Origin: Chlorops oryzae
Taxonomy: Eukaryota > Arthropoda > Insecta > Diptera > Chloropidae
DNA length: 64,000 nt
Assembly: GCA_020466095.1 (NCBI GenBank)
Contig: CM035807.1
Span: 100,989,436-101,053,435, forward strand
Reading direction: 5' to 3'
A model generated the notes under the pieces. It saw only the letters and a list, made by a program, of their open reading frames with translations. It was not told where the DNA came from and ran no database searches. Within the stretch, counting starts at the first letter, position 1, and each line of letters opens with the position of its first letter. Of the stretch, positions 34,777 through 47,056 are shown in pieces. Position numbers and translations under genes: made by a program.

Positions 34777-37700
34777 CAAGTGTAAATTAAGGCCTATAGG
34801 GAGGGACTTCCCTCTGATGTAGGAACATTTTTTCTTTGCAGAGTGCGAAAATAAACGCTCGAAAATCACGGACCTCTAGAGAAAGCTCGGGGTCCTTAAA
34901 GATAGATCGCCCTTAGCAATTCCAAAAAAATTAAAAAAAAAAAACTACTAAGGGGTTTAGAATTGCCTCAAATTTGAAAACCCGCACCTTTAACATATAA
35001 CTTTGGAAACTTGTGGGCCCTTATGGAAACACCCCTTTTTACGACTCACCTTCACATGTCCTTGTTACACACACCGAACTCAGCTGCAAGAGTTAATAGT
35101 AAAACAAATCGAAAAACTATGCCACGCTTAAGCGGCTCTTGGCCCAGTTTATGCGTTATTAACGTGGCAAATGACGTTGACATTGTCTGGGTTAGATGGG
35201 CGAATTGCTTCAGTGCACGAAACCGCATTGAAAATCCTCTGAAGATAAGTACTTTTTTGTTTCAAATATCCTTTTTCTTTCGGCTCATAACCACCGCCAA
35301 TAGGAATGGAACGGGTTAAGGAACGCGCAATGCCAATGAACACTTGTGCCTCATTTAAAGGGTTTAAATTATGCTCAATACAACCTCCGACCTAGACCAA
35401 TGTGTCTACTCAGCATTTTTTTTTTTTGGTTCTTTTCTATAGAATTTTTCCTTTTTCTGTAAGAACGACAGCACTTGAATGAATTATAGCCAAGCCAAAC
35501 CACGCCGAACCCAGCCCCCAACCCAGCCCCGAACCCAGCCAAACTGAGCCGAAACGAGTCGAGCAGTTCCTTGAAATGTAAAAATTCAACACTTGAGAAA
35601 TCAAGTAAGGCAGATAAATTTGCTGAAAGAACATAAATTCGCTCACAATTTTCTTTCGATTGCTGCAGCAAGCATCTCGACCGAGATATGAGCATTGCAA
35701 TTTTTTTTTTTTTTTTTGTAACGGGCTCTCATTGGATACCCCCCCGCGTGGCCCACTTTTATTCAATTTCTTTTGTGCTTCGTTTTTATTGATCGAAAGA
35801 GTTACTCAAGGAAAGGCGAAAAGACGAAGGAACAAATTACCGAAAAAACGCTCTTTTACGATGCTCATGCCGAAGGCGATGGATAAAGTTTCATATTTTT
35901 GAATTATTCGCCGGCATGGCATCGCGATTTGCAATTCAATTGTAAGAATTCGAAAAGTCAAATGGGATGAACAGGGCTTTTTTTGGTAAGAATACCCAGG
36001 TAATAAGGTCAGATTGCAAGTGAAATTAAAAAAAAAAAAATACTTTACCATTTTATGCTTTATGAGAATCGCTTAAGGACTTCTTTTATCCTTTTTTATT
36101 TTGAATTCACCTTGAGTAATTTTAATTTTTTTAAACTTTTGAAAGCACAGCTCAGCGTTCCAGCTTTTGACCTCAAATTTTATATCCTATTTTCCCATTT
36201 TTTCCAAAAATTTCATTTTAAAATTAGGCTCCACAAAAATCCCCCACTTTTGGGTACCATATTTCAAATCCTTCCAACAAAATGATAATCACACATCAAC
36301 CTGGTGTGAGTATACAGACAAATTCTAAATATTCCTGGGAATTCTTTCCTAGCAGATTTAAAAAACTCCTATTTTGAACATATGAGGAAGTGAATAGAAA
36401 GATACCAAGAACTTTGAGAATTTTTAAGCAACCCAGCCAACCAAAAGAGTCCGTGTGGACCTGTTTCGGAGCGCAAATTTTTCTAAAACCCTAGGAACTC
36501 AAAATGAGCGTTTTTTCGGAAAAAAAGAGCTGAAACCTGATATGCAAAAAGTGCAAGTATTTTTTGGGATATAAAAATTTATCTTTCATGATTGTTAAAT
36601 ACTCCTTAAGAGTCTGTTTGGACTGTCTTTCCGTTATAAGCTTTAAAAAATCACTTGTTTAGTCTTCCTAAGTGTCCCTGAGCGGTATTTTTTTGGGCCT
36701 TTGCAAAAGTACTTCTTCCAAGAGTTATAAAAGGAGTCTTTTCACACTCCTTTTCAGAGCACTTCGAATATGGTTGGCTGCTAAATATCAAATTTTCCCT
36801 GTTATTGACGCCAGGTTCCGATTTAGGACATGACGAGACGAGCTAATGTCCAGAGCGGAACTGTGAGGGGCGAATATTTCACATAGATATACGGAAATAG
36901 TGCCCCATTAGGGGCCGCAAATATTGTTTTTTTCCATGGTAAGAAAAAAAGCTGAATCGGGTTTTGATTGACGCTTAAGACACTCCTCTTTTCGCTTGGA
37001 AAAATTTCTAGGGAAAAAAATTAAGGTGCTCATATTGAACAAGTACTTTAGGGCGATAAAAAAAAAACACTTTGGAAATAATGCCATTAACTGGAGAAGT
37101 GGCCATGAATATACTTTGTAATTTTTTGGTATTTTTGTCTATGAATACATTTTTTAAGAAAGAAGACGTTTTTTTTTTGGGAAAGTCTAAACTTTTTTTC
37201 GCCCGAAAATGCATTCAATTTTCTCATGATTTGTTTTGTACACTCTCGCAAATTTTTAATAAATCTCGCATTGCAAGAACAGTCATCTGGCAACGCCGGC
37301 ATAGCTATTTGTCGACGATCAGCGACAGCTCAGCACTCGGTGGTCATTAATTGAGCTGAAAAGTGCTTAAGGCCGACAGCAAGAAGCAGAAAACACCAGT
37401 CACCAAGGCATTTGCTGCCGCCACATTGAAAATACAGTAATGACCAAAAAAAAAAAAAAAAAATAATAATAAATTGTTGTTTCTATGATATATCCAATGG
37501 AAATTCTTACGTTCAGTTTTAAGCCTGCTTTTAGGGAACTTGAAGACACATATTCGAAACAAAGTAATGAAAACTCTCATGTAAAGGACCATAGACCGAT
37601 CAGGGTAGCAGAAGAGATGGAAGAGTTGCTTGCTAGGCCCATTACATAAATTAAAGAACCTTGTCAGGAGATTCTCTACACGGACCAACAGAAAATCCCC

Positions 37701-39998
37701 CGAAAGGACAGTACTTTCGATATTCCCATGTACTTAATTAACTGTATCTGGGCAATCTTTGATAGCGTTTTGGCAGTACAAAATTTAAAAGTTTTACCCG
37801 AAATCAGAAGAAAAACTAAAACTATCCCTTTAAATATGCTTCAAATTTTTCATAATTTTTTTTTTGGTTTCGAAAACATTTTTTATGATCAAACTATTTT
37901 TACCAGAACTGTACTTCAAAAATTCCAGTACAGTTGGAATTGTTAATGCCATCAATCAGTGGAATGGTTGTACTAAAATCGAGTGTGATATACAAGACGA
38001 GTAAGAGAGTAGGAAACAAGAGAAAGCCATTTCCAAGCACACCGTAAACTAAACCAAAATCTGAGAATTAGGACAATGGAGCTCACAATTCGGGTAAAAA
38101 AAAATGTTTAAAAATTGAGAAAAAAATAAAATCGAATTCCAATTAAGTGCCAGTAAAATCGGAAATGCTTGAAACAGGAAGACAAGCAGGTCGAATGATT
38201 CAGATGCTTAAGAGTTAAGCAACGAAGTGTCGGTATGTAGAAGGTATTGTTTCTATTTATTCGATAGAAAAGCTAATTTACAGATCAACCACGAATGTTT
38301 GAAGTATTCCTGAATGAAATTCACTCTTTTTATTGTTGAGTTTTTACACAGAAAATGACTGTTTAATTGCCTGCAATATAATCGTATATTTTCTTATATA
38401 TACCTACATATATGTGAATCGATGAACGAACGAAAGGACGAAAGACTGTGCACCACTGTGTGGGATAATCGAACTTCCCGTGAAACGCGGAACTTCTAGC
38501 AATTCTGATAGGTACCTTCTTATCACTGTTAGCATATTTTATGACAATAATGCGTTGTGATGGTGTAAGGTTCGGTCTTCACGTGCCTCACGCTTCAGAA
38601 ATAATTACGTGTGAGCAGAATTCAATTCAAAAGTAAAGACGATGAAAATATTGATTTGCAAGAAAAAAAAAAAACTACGACTGAATGAAAAGAAAAAATA
38701 AATGAAGCAAAGACTAGAAATAATAATAAATCGTTTGTTACATTGAACGAAAGCAAAAATATACCGTAAAACGAAAGCATTCAATACTCGAGGCAATCGA
38801 AATAGCTCAATTATAATGAAAACTCCATGGCAATAGCGAACGAATTTTCTGGGAACGACATGGCGTCAATTCAAGTGCTCTTAATTTCTGATTCCTTTTT
38901 TGTTTTTCTCCCTCTATTTCTTTTCTTATTTCGCAAATATTGGTGCAGGCAGACTTTTGTATGGCAACCAAAACGATAGAAAACCGGAAACAATGTTGGA
39001 ATCAATGGAAAAAAGCTTTTCATTAGAAACAAGAGTAAATAAAACGCTTTGATTTTTGTTCTTTGTTCCACAAAAATAGCCAAGGGGAAGACCCAGAAGA
39101 AAGGAGGGAAGCATTTTTTATATCAGTGATTAAATAAAATTGTTCAAATGGTAAAAATCTTACAGTCTTAGGCCCATTTTCTACTGTTCCGGGTATAGTT
39201 TTTCATTACGACATCCTCTCACAATGTCAACATTTTCATACAAATTTTTTTGTTTTTCGGAACGAAAAACTTTAATCAGAACAGTAGCAAATATATGAAG
39301 CTTAATTTGTAATTCTATGAAAAAATTCGAACAAATTCAAAAAATTAGATTTCAAATAAAAACAAACACATTTTCGATAAATTCCTTTTTTTAATCAAAA
39401 TAACAATCATGACAGCCATTGACAGAATTAGTAAGTCATGCTTGATGTAATTTTATTTAAAATGTTCCTCTTTTCTTTCAGTTCACAGGTCAAAGGCCCA
39501 GAAATAAACCATAAATCAAGTACATATTAGAAAACGATGATTTATAAGCAAGTCTAGTGCGGGGCCTACCGGCGTATGATTTATGTGATTGAGCATACTA
39601 CGCAGATATTTTTGCATTTCAAAAAATAAAATAAAATAAAATAAAATAGATTCAAAACGAATAGATCAATAATGTAAGGTATTTTTTTGGAAAAATTTCT
39701 GGAAGTCTTGAAAAGGAGCTTTAGGCATATGAAAATAGGAAAACACTATGAAGCAGTATTGGGTATGTCTTCAGCAGGCTCAACAATTTTTTTTTTCTGA
39801 ATGCTGTGCTCACTTAACTGAAAAATATTTCGTATTTGTACTGATGTTAGTAGTGACTACGATGGGTATATATATGTATGTTTGTATGTTCATCACTCAC
39901 AACATGAGTAGGAGAAGATTTTCTCGTTTTCGACTCATTTTATTTTTTGAATCAGCTGTTTTTCAACATGTTGAGCTGAATAAATTTCACTACCAAAA
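34777..39998. other. Gene-less stretch
   Basis: Contains CCCAGCC-type low-complexity sequence at 35490-35555, poly-T at 35700-35718, poly-A at 37445-37462 and the repeat at 36643. 37255-37400 is less AT-rich than its surroundings but matches no gene. 39616-39640 is a short (AAAAT)n run. Confidence 0.45.
36643..36790 (+). repeat. Diverged dispersed repeat (pair with 25193)
   Basis: Collinear with 25193-25340, ending at the shared GAAT.T.GTTGGCTG block. Class unknown. Confidence 0.55.
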
Positions 39999-40110
39999 TT
40001 GGAGTCCCCTCAGTCAACATGTTGCAAATGCTCAGTAGGTAGCGCACCGTTCACACGAATTTCACTCAACAATTGGCCAACATTTGAGTCTGCTGAATGC
40101 ATCCACTGCA
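39999..40110 (+). repeat. Diverged dispersed repeat (copy 2 of 2)
   Basis: More compact version of 18236-18515: TTGGAGTCCCCTCAGTCAAC, GCAAATGCTCAGTAGGTA, then CCAACATTTGAGTCTGCTG. The 3' block is also related to the palindrome at 25402. Confidence 0.4.
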
Positions 40111-40493
40111 ATCCTTTGTAATTTGCTATAAGAAATTTGTATTTCACTCTTTTGGTTTCTAAGCTATGACCCATTAGGTTCCCAAAAACATTATCACAAA
40201 AATACGTTGCATACTTTCCGCTAAAAACAATGAAAATATTTCCAAAAATACTTTAATCTATAAACACGATAATTAAATACACTCGCAACAAAATTTCTTA
40301 GTCCTAAAAGAATCATAAATGACTCTTAATTTGCACTTGGAGGCCTCATAATGTACGCTGTTAAGAGTCTTAAAGTCATATACCGAAAGAGAACATAATA
40401 GAGTCATATTGACTCCTTCCGCACTCCAATGTGACTCTTATTTCTTTCTAAATAGGAAACATGTATGACTCCTTCCGCAGTCATACTTATTAG

Positions 40494-40734
40494 TAGAGCG
40501 TGTATTTATAAGCATTTATAAATTTGAAGCATACTTTGTGGGGGGGATATTTTTTTTCTTATCACCATTTTGGAAATAAGTAGCGAATTTGAACTTCAAG
40601 GGGATTTCCTAGCTTTGAAAAAGTCTTAAATAGGCTAAAAATCGATTTGAATCTTAACTTTATGTAAATTGAACAAATTTTTTGCCCCATAAAGTACGCT
40701 TCAATTTTATAAATGCTTAAAAATACACGCTCTA
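40494..40734. mobile_element. hAT MITE (TAGAGCGTGTATTT family)
   Basis: The left end TAGAGCGTGTATTTATAAGC is mirrored at the right end, which finishes AATACACGCTCTA. It is flanked by a perfect 8-bp duplication CTTATTAG at 40486-40493 and 40735-40742, fitting nTnnnnAn. The interior resembles the CAGGGCTCGG family (AAGCATACTTTG near the left, CCCATAAAGTACGCTT near the right) although the ends differ. Length 241 bp, no coding. Confidence 0.9.
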
Positions 40735-40740
40735 CTTATT

Positions 40741-40935
40741 AGTTTAAAAAGACTCAAAAACTTTGAGTGATATTTATAATCGTATCATTTCTTTCCCCTT
40801 TGATGGGTTTGAACCATGAAACTCTCGCTTTTTAGTCATGTGCTCACCCGTGAACACCGTGTTTACCATACTTTTATCTGGCTCATTTCGGACTCATATT
40901 TCTGAGCACTCCAAAAATGTTTGCTGGGCTGACTT
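40741..40935 (-). repeat. tRNA-like repeat patch, copy 1
   Basis: Read on the minus strand, GAGCACATGACTAAAAAGCGAGAGTT leads into GGTTCAAACCC, close to a B-box. The whole patch (AAAAACTTTGAGTGAT…AATCGTAT…ACACCGTGTTT…GGACTCATATTT.TGAGCACT) recurs at 44701-45395. Confidence 0.55.
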
Positions 40936-42539
40936 CAGTACTAAAATATGGCTTGAAAATGTGCTAGGAACTTAATTAAAATTCGAAGAAAAAAAATTAT
41001 TTATGAACTGCTTTCGACTTTCATCCGCCACAAGGTGATTTTCTCCTTGCGAAACTGTGCAGCTATAAGAATTTTAATTACATTTTATGTATGGCTTTGC
41101 TTTGCTCAAATATTATCATTTCGATTATCATTGTTCTCTGTTTGGTTTGGAGCAGCAAAAACGGTTTGTCCCCGCAGAGCAGAGCAAGAAATTTCACATA
41201 ATCCGATATATTTTCCTGTCTTATTTATGTCATCAAAACCCAAACGCTCTGTGTGTTAATAAATAAAATCAAATTTCAGATAACAAAAGTAAGATTCAAC
41301 GGAGGCAAAAACTCATTTCAACGAGGCTTGGTTTATATTTTGTGTAATTTAAGCCTGAATTTTCTTGCGTCAAACCAATGAAATATGATAATTTAAATCG
41401 CAAATACCTACTTAAATTTTATTGAAGCATGAGCTCGCCAAAAAAAAAATATTGCTATCTGAAGAATTTTCGGCTTGAATTGAAAATATTTCGCACATTA
41501 ATATATTTACGGCCTGCGACTGAGAATGTAAAATTTTCAATTGACAGCATGGGATGAAAATTCAACATAATTTTTCACTCAATAGTACCTATCGTTAAAT
41601 ATAAGGCTATGAAATTTTATGCCGATTGCAATAAAGAAAGTGTTAAACATTTATGTTCAAATTTAATTCAGCATAAAAAACAACATTTTAAAGTTTTCTA
41701 TATTTATTTTTTATTTTTATTCTTACGGCGGTTCTTCAATAAAAGGTGATTAATTTTCTTAAAGCGACTGAACGATTTTTGTTGTGGGCAAAGATATTCA
41801 AAGTAATGAGACTCTTTGGAACTTGGCCAATCGTAAAAGAATGTGACGGTATGAGCTATCAAAATATTTCGATATTCGATGTCTAATAAAAGATTCTTTT
41901 TTTGATATCACCGTCAACCAATCAATTGCTTAAAGACTTCTTTTTCGGAGTGCTCAGAAATATGAGTCCGAAATGAGTCTGAAATATGCAGAAAATAAGA
42001 GGCATATATGGCTCTTATATAGACACTGGCGGATTCACCTTATAGCCAATATAAGCAGCTGTCTAGTGAGGTGAATTTTCAGGGGCGGCAAAATCTGGCC
42101 GTCAATGCATCAATAATCAAGAAATGTACGAAATCACACCTGTTTATAGAAGGAAATAAGAATCAGATATGAGTGCGGAAGGAGTCGTATATGGCTCATA
42201 TTTAGAAGGAAATAAGAGTCAGATTTGAGGTGGAAAGAGTCGTCATATATGACTCATACTTGGGGGGGAAATAAGAGTCCGATATGAGTACGGAAGGAAT
42301 CATATGTGACTCAAATATTTTCTCCTTCGGTATATTATTTCGGACTCATATAGGATGACCTTCGCATGAAGGGAAACACGTTCATTTGGGACTTCTAAAT
42401 GAACACATTATGAGGGCTCACATTCCCAATAAGGATTCATAAATGACTCAATTTGTTGGGTTTGAAATTGGAGCATTGTTTGCTGGGTTTGAAATTGGAG
42501 CAAAAATTTGGGACACACTATATAGAAAGGCACTTAAGT

Positions 42540-42797
42540 TGATAATGAAGGAAACTGAAAATATTTAAATTGAGCGCCTAAAACTATGCAATTAAATTTT
42601 CCGATTATTTCTTTTATCCACTTGAAGGTTTGCCCATTTTATCACATCTTGAGGAGGGGTTTTGAAAGATGTGCGGATATTTTGAAAGCCTTAATTGAGC
42701 TCCGTTTATAAAGGCTTAGAGTGATATTAATTGGTTTTTAAATAATCTATTGCATACATTTAGGTGTCGAATTTAAATATATTCTATTGACCTAAAT
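42540..42797. mobile_element. Diverged TIR MITE related to 11135 and 60452
   Basis: The left side reads GAAAATATTTAAATTGAGCGCCTAAAACTATGCA. The right side in reverse reads AGAATATATTTAAATTCGACACCTAAATGTATGCA. The centre (TTTGCCCATTTTATCACATCTTGAG…GAGCTCCGTTTATAAAGGCTT) is the inverted counterpart of the centre of 60452-60703. The outermost ends are eroded. Confidence 0.65.
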
Positions 42798-42801
42798 CCT
42801 G

Positions 42802-43099
42802 AAATCCACTAAAGAGTTTTTTACTTAGAGGAAATAGTATAGAGTGCACAGAATTTACCATTGTTTTACATGCTGAAGACCGTCTCTACATTTCTTTAGC
42901 TCTACAGTAGAGAAAGTAACTTTTGCAGTATATACACTCGTGGAGCACATATTTAGTAGAGCTGTACTTTAAATATGTTGGCGGCTACTCTACATAAAGT
43001 ATTGTAATTGTAGATACGGTGTTCAGCGTGCACAGCAAAGGTAGATTCTCTGCACCAATCATTTTTTTCTCTACGTAAAAAACTCTATAGTGGATTTGA
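42802..43099. mobile_element. Short inverted-repeat element
   Basis: AAATCCACTAAAGAGTTTTTTAC at the left is mirrored by GTAAAAAACTCTATAGTGGATTT at the right, with arms of about 33 bp. The interior repeats CTCTAC/GTAGAG words. No clear target duplication, no coding. Confidence 0.6.
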
Positions 43100-44559
43100 A
43101 GCTTAATAAAAAAGGAAACTGAAAACATAAAAATTCGCCCCCTAAAAGTATGCTTTTGAGCATTATAATTTATATATTTTGTATATGGAAAGTCTGATCC
43201 AACAGAGCGTAAGTTCAGTCCTTTTTTATTCGTTTAGAACGACATGTCTACATGAATGAACATGCATGCTACCCCATTTATTTAAATAAATTTTCCATTC
43301 AAAAAATCGTTCAATGGGCAAAGTATCCATAAATCCATGAATTTTCCATATTAAAATCGATTTGACAGCCTACAAATTCAAGGGAATCATCAAATATTGA
43401 ATCTTCATGATCGGAGCTCTGCAAAAATGCAAAAAAATTCTCCCACTCAAATGGAAGAAAAATCTCTAAACTCGTAATTGAAACCTTTTGGAATAATATC
43501 ACACACAGTCTTTGTTTAAATCAGCGTCTAAATGAAAATAAAAAAAATTCCTTCCTACCGTCGATATTTTTCTTTCCTTTTATCAAACGAGAGTGACACA
43601 AATAAGAACCGGAAGAGCCGAACTAGTCTTAAGACCGAAAGACAGACAACATTCAATTTGCATTTAAATTAATTGAGAGAAGAAAAATAGAAAACACCAA
43701 ACAAAACAAAACAATAGCCCCCGCGGTTTTAGCCATCAGAATGGAGATATTCAAAAGGACGAAGAACGTTTCGAATGACCGCAACGGAGTGTCCTTCTGC
43801 ATGAGCAGATAGCGTGACCCGAAATGGAGAAGCTTGACATTCACTTGAATGCAGTTTTCATATTCCTTTGGGCAGAGCATGTTTTCGATGAAGTTTTATG
43901 CTTTGGCAATTTTTCGTTTTTTGAATTTTTTTTATTTTTTATTTTTGTTTTGTTTTTCACTTGTGTTTTGTGTCATCAGAAGAAAGTCACTTAGACTGGC
44001 AATTAAACTCGAGGCGCGTAACGAATAATCTTGGCCTGCGAACTTTTGTTTCGCATTTCGAGGCGGTAGGAGTGAGTCCTTTCTCTGTGGTTGGGTGCTC
44101 AGTTGCGTTTACTTCAAGCGTGCGTAACAAATTAATTGACAACATGCAGCAATAAATAAGTACGAGCGGTATTCAAAAAAGCAAACCGAGGAAGAAATCC
44201 ATCAGCAGCTCAGATACGCCCACATACACACAGAAAGAAAAAGAGAAAGAAAGATAGATAGTGGAAGAGAGAGTGAGAGAGAGAGAGTGAGGGAGAGAGA
44301 GAGAGACCTGTTCGACATGACAATGTGCGTAAATTGGTGGCAATTTGTCTATTTCACTCGCTCGTTTTCCCATGAAGAGATTTTATGAAGAGCATTTAGT
44401 GTTAATTATTGCCTTAAGTAAGCAGTTTAGGCGATTGACAGCCATTTTTAACGTTTTCGTTCGAAATAGGGGATTCAAAAGAAACCATTAGGTTTCAGAC
44501 GTGGAAAAAGTATCAAAAATCCAATATGGCGAAGTTTAAATATTAAAGTTAAGTTAGAT
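43100..44559. other. Gene-less stretch
   Basis: 43105-43160 repeats, with divergence, the sequence at 42545-42595 (GGAAACTGAAAA…CGCC.CCTAAAA.TATGC). A GA-rich tract lies at 44264-44307. No gene is recognised. Confidence 0.45.
44264..44307. repeat. (GA)n-rich microsatellite
   Basis: Irregular GA repeats with GTGAG interruptions, like the larger tract at 28898. Confidence 0.85.
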
Positions 44560-44753
44560 ATGACACTTTCCGTACTCTTATTGGACTCTTATTTCCCCTT
44601 AAGTATGAGCCATATATGAAGACTCTTTCCACCCTCAAATATGACTCTTATTTTCTTCTAAATATGAGCCAAATACGAATCCTTCCGCACTCATATTTAT
44701 TAGTTTGAAAATACTCAAAAACTTTGAGTGATAATTATAATCGTATAATTTTC

Positions 44754-44880
44754 TCCCCTGTGTGGGATTTGAACCTCGGAACTCTCTCTCTCTCTCTAGT
44801 CATTTGCTCGCCCTGTGTGGGATTTGAACCTCGAAACTCTCGCTTTCTAGTCGTGTACTCACCCATCGACACCGTGTTTG
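44754..44880 (-). repeat. tRNA-like repeat patch, copy 2 (B-box duplicated)
   Basis: On the minus strand, exact B-box matches GGTTCAAATCC sit at 44820-44830 and 44765-44775, in a 55-bp tandem duplication. Upstream is GTGTCGATGGGTGAGTACACGACTAGAAAG. The 5' GTGT and 3' ACAC could pair as part of an acceptor stem, but no full cloverleaf forms. Read as a tRNA-derived SINE head and not a tRNA gene. Confidence 0.6.
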
Positions 44881-44994
44881 CCAATTCGAAAGTCAGGGAT
44901 TTTTTTCGTCTATAAGTTTAAAGTCAAATTGTCTAGTGCAGCACATCAGTACCGAGAGTGTCTATATGGGCTTACGTTTTTGTTAATATTAAAA

Positions 44995-45145
44995 TTTTTT
45001 TTCATTTATATTTTCTTTGTTGTGAAAGTTTTTTTTTCAGTGTAAAATTTAAAAAAAAATTTTTTTAATTTTCCGTTTTATAAGCTATCAGCGGCCATTT
45101 GTTTCATCTTTTTATCTGAATTCGTTTCTGAGATATAAATTTTTG
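44995..45145 (+). repeat. Dispersed repeat unit 3 (GGAATCAGCCAACG family)
   Basis: Diverged copy of 31281-31513: TTTCAGTGTAAAA, CTATCAGCGGCCATTTGTTTCATCTT, TTCTGAGATATAAATTTTTG. Confidence 0.55.
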
Positions 45146-45400
45146 AAAAAGGGCTTAATAAAAAGGGTTTTGCAAGAATATTTCCTACAGTGTGTTTAGG
45201 TAGTATCTATTCAAAAATCAACAAAACCTTTAAATCCCTTTCATTGGGCCGATTGCCTTCCTGAGTCGGCAAGACCCTTTATTTTATTATTTTGATTTTC
45301 TTCACATTTCGGACTCATAAATATGAGCCTCGCATTTCCTAAATACTTATATCTGGCTGATTTTGGACTCATATTTTTGAGCACTACGAAAATTTTTGCT

Positions 45401-47056
45401 TGGAAGAGCCTCAAAATCGGGTTCCACAGTGGTTTTAGGCACTTTTAGGCTATACTCTTTCAGCCCTTTATAAAATCAAATATTTTGAATTATAAGCCAT
45501 TTGGAATCGCTTAAAAATGTGTTTAATCGATTGATTAGTGAAGCCACGAACAGTTCATGATAATATATGAGTTCAAAACCATCCTTATGTTTTCTAATCC
45601 TGAAAGTATGGAATAAAATTGTTAAAAATCTTTCTTCAAGCACCAAAAAAGAAATGAAATAAATTTTGAAAGCTCTCTTTAAAACAATTTTGAAACAAAC
45701 TATAATCCTCTTGAAGTCCTCTAACCCACAATATAATAATCATGCACTTATTTTTACCTTATCTTCTTTTTAGATCCTGCCATCTTCAAATTTCATTCCT
45801 TTTTTTTTCACATATTAAACGCCTTAGTGTGTGAACAAATATTGATCAACTTATATTAAAGGATATTAAACATGAACATAATAAATGAGCCAATAAGAGT
45901 GCATTAAATTCTCCAAAATATATTTATATTTCTATTTATAATCTATTTTCAACATATCGATGATGCCTAGATTGAGAATTAAGTATAAGATTCAGTCTCT
46001 CAAAGAGTACCTTTATTAGGACATCACCATAGGACAAAGCACAACAAATCGACGATAAAAGACCGGCGCGCCTTTTAGGACTTTCCTCCACTCAATGCAG
46101 TAAGCCGCAAAAACAGATTGCTATACGAGACTGGACACTACATGAGGATAAGCTAGCAACAAATGATTCTTTGATTCTTAAATGGAAAAATGTATTTTTA
46201 TGGTCAGCTTCTTCGTCCTCGTGCGAAATGCGATGCAATTTTCTGGCCACATGATGAGAGTGTGCAGCAAAAGTGAAACCGCAACACATCCGAAAGCCTT
46301 TAAGCCTTTTTTTTTCCCACTGAGTTCATGAACCACTTCTCTGACACATCTGCTGTTCCCATTTATGTTTACGATATTAACTAAGCAACAACCAAAAACA
46401 AATTGCAACCAATTCCATACCACGATAAATCATTATAAGTATTTGACTTTTCTAAATATAATCTGCGCTTTATGGCCTTCTATTGTTCGGCTTATAAAGC
46501 ATTTATTTCAAATAAATATTTAACGGCTCAAGAGAAAATCATTGTCAAACAGATAACACTGATGAGGTACATATCTGCGTTCAACACAATTTCCGGTCAA
46601 CAATTGTGAATTATTGGGTCAATAAAAAGTCATTCCAAATACCCATCGGACTTTTTTCTTTTCCGTTATTTTTCAGTACTAAGAAATAAATCGAATTGTG
46701 TGTTTTGGAATATTCTTTTCTCGAATCGATTTACAGCGACCGCTATAAATAGGTATAGAGAGAGCGAGAGAGAGAGGAGAGAAGAGTAAAATTAGCCGCT
46801 AACTGTGAAACTTCCTCGATATCAAGTTCGAGCCGATCGCTCTTTTTGTGTGTCAAAAAACACCCGAGAAGTTTCTGAGAAGTTATAATCGATTGGTTAT
46901 TAGAAAACGTAAAAAATTATTTCCTCATAGGAATAGAAATTGAAACCTCTTTTCTCCAAGAAAAAGATGTTTTAAAAAAGAAACCTTAAAAATAAAACCA
47001 CAGCATAGAAAAATATGTAACATTGAAAAACAAAAAAAAAACTAAAGCCAACCTAC
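45401..47056. other. Gene-less stretch
   Basis: A small GA tract lies at 46757-46783. No gene or bounded element is recognised. Confidence 0.5.

Larger units (their letters stand above)
40290..42470. mobile_element. Diverged inverted-repeat element with GAGTC/GACTC-rich arms
   Basis: The left side (CAACAAAATTTCTTAGTCC…ATCATAAATGACTC…CCTCATAATGT…CCGAAAGAGAA) is mirrored by the right side (ending near 42466), which in reverse reads CAACAAATTGAGTCATTTATG…CCTCATAATGT…ACCGAAGGAGAA. Both arms repeat GACTCCTTCCGCACTCATA and GACTCTTATTTCCTTCTAAA. The centre contains poorly conserved sequence including a tRNA-like patch, and the left arm is interrupted by a hAT MITE. A related half copy is at 44560-45400. 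Boundaries are approximate. Confidence 0.55.
44560..45400. repeat. Second copy of the GACTC-rich element, internally expanded
   Basis: 44560-44890 matches 40430-40880 (GACTCTTATTTCCC, CACTCATATTTATTAG, ACTCAAAAACTTTGAGTGAT). 45300-45395 matches 40885-40935. About 400 bp between them is extra and includes the GGAATCAGCCAACG-type repeat at 44995-45145. It lacks the hAT MITE present at 40494, so it shows the pre-insertion form (ATATTTATTAG followed directly by TTTGAAAA). Confidence 0.6.
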
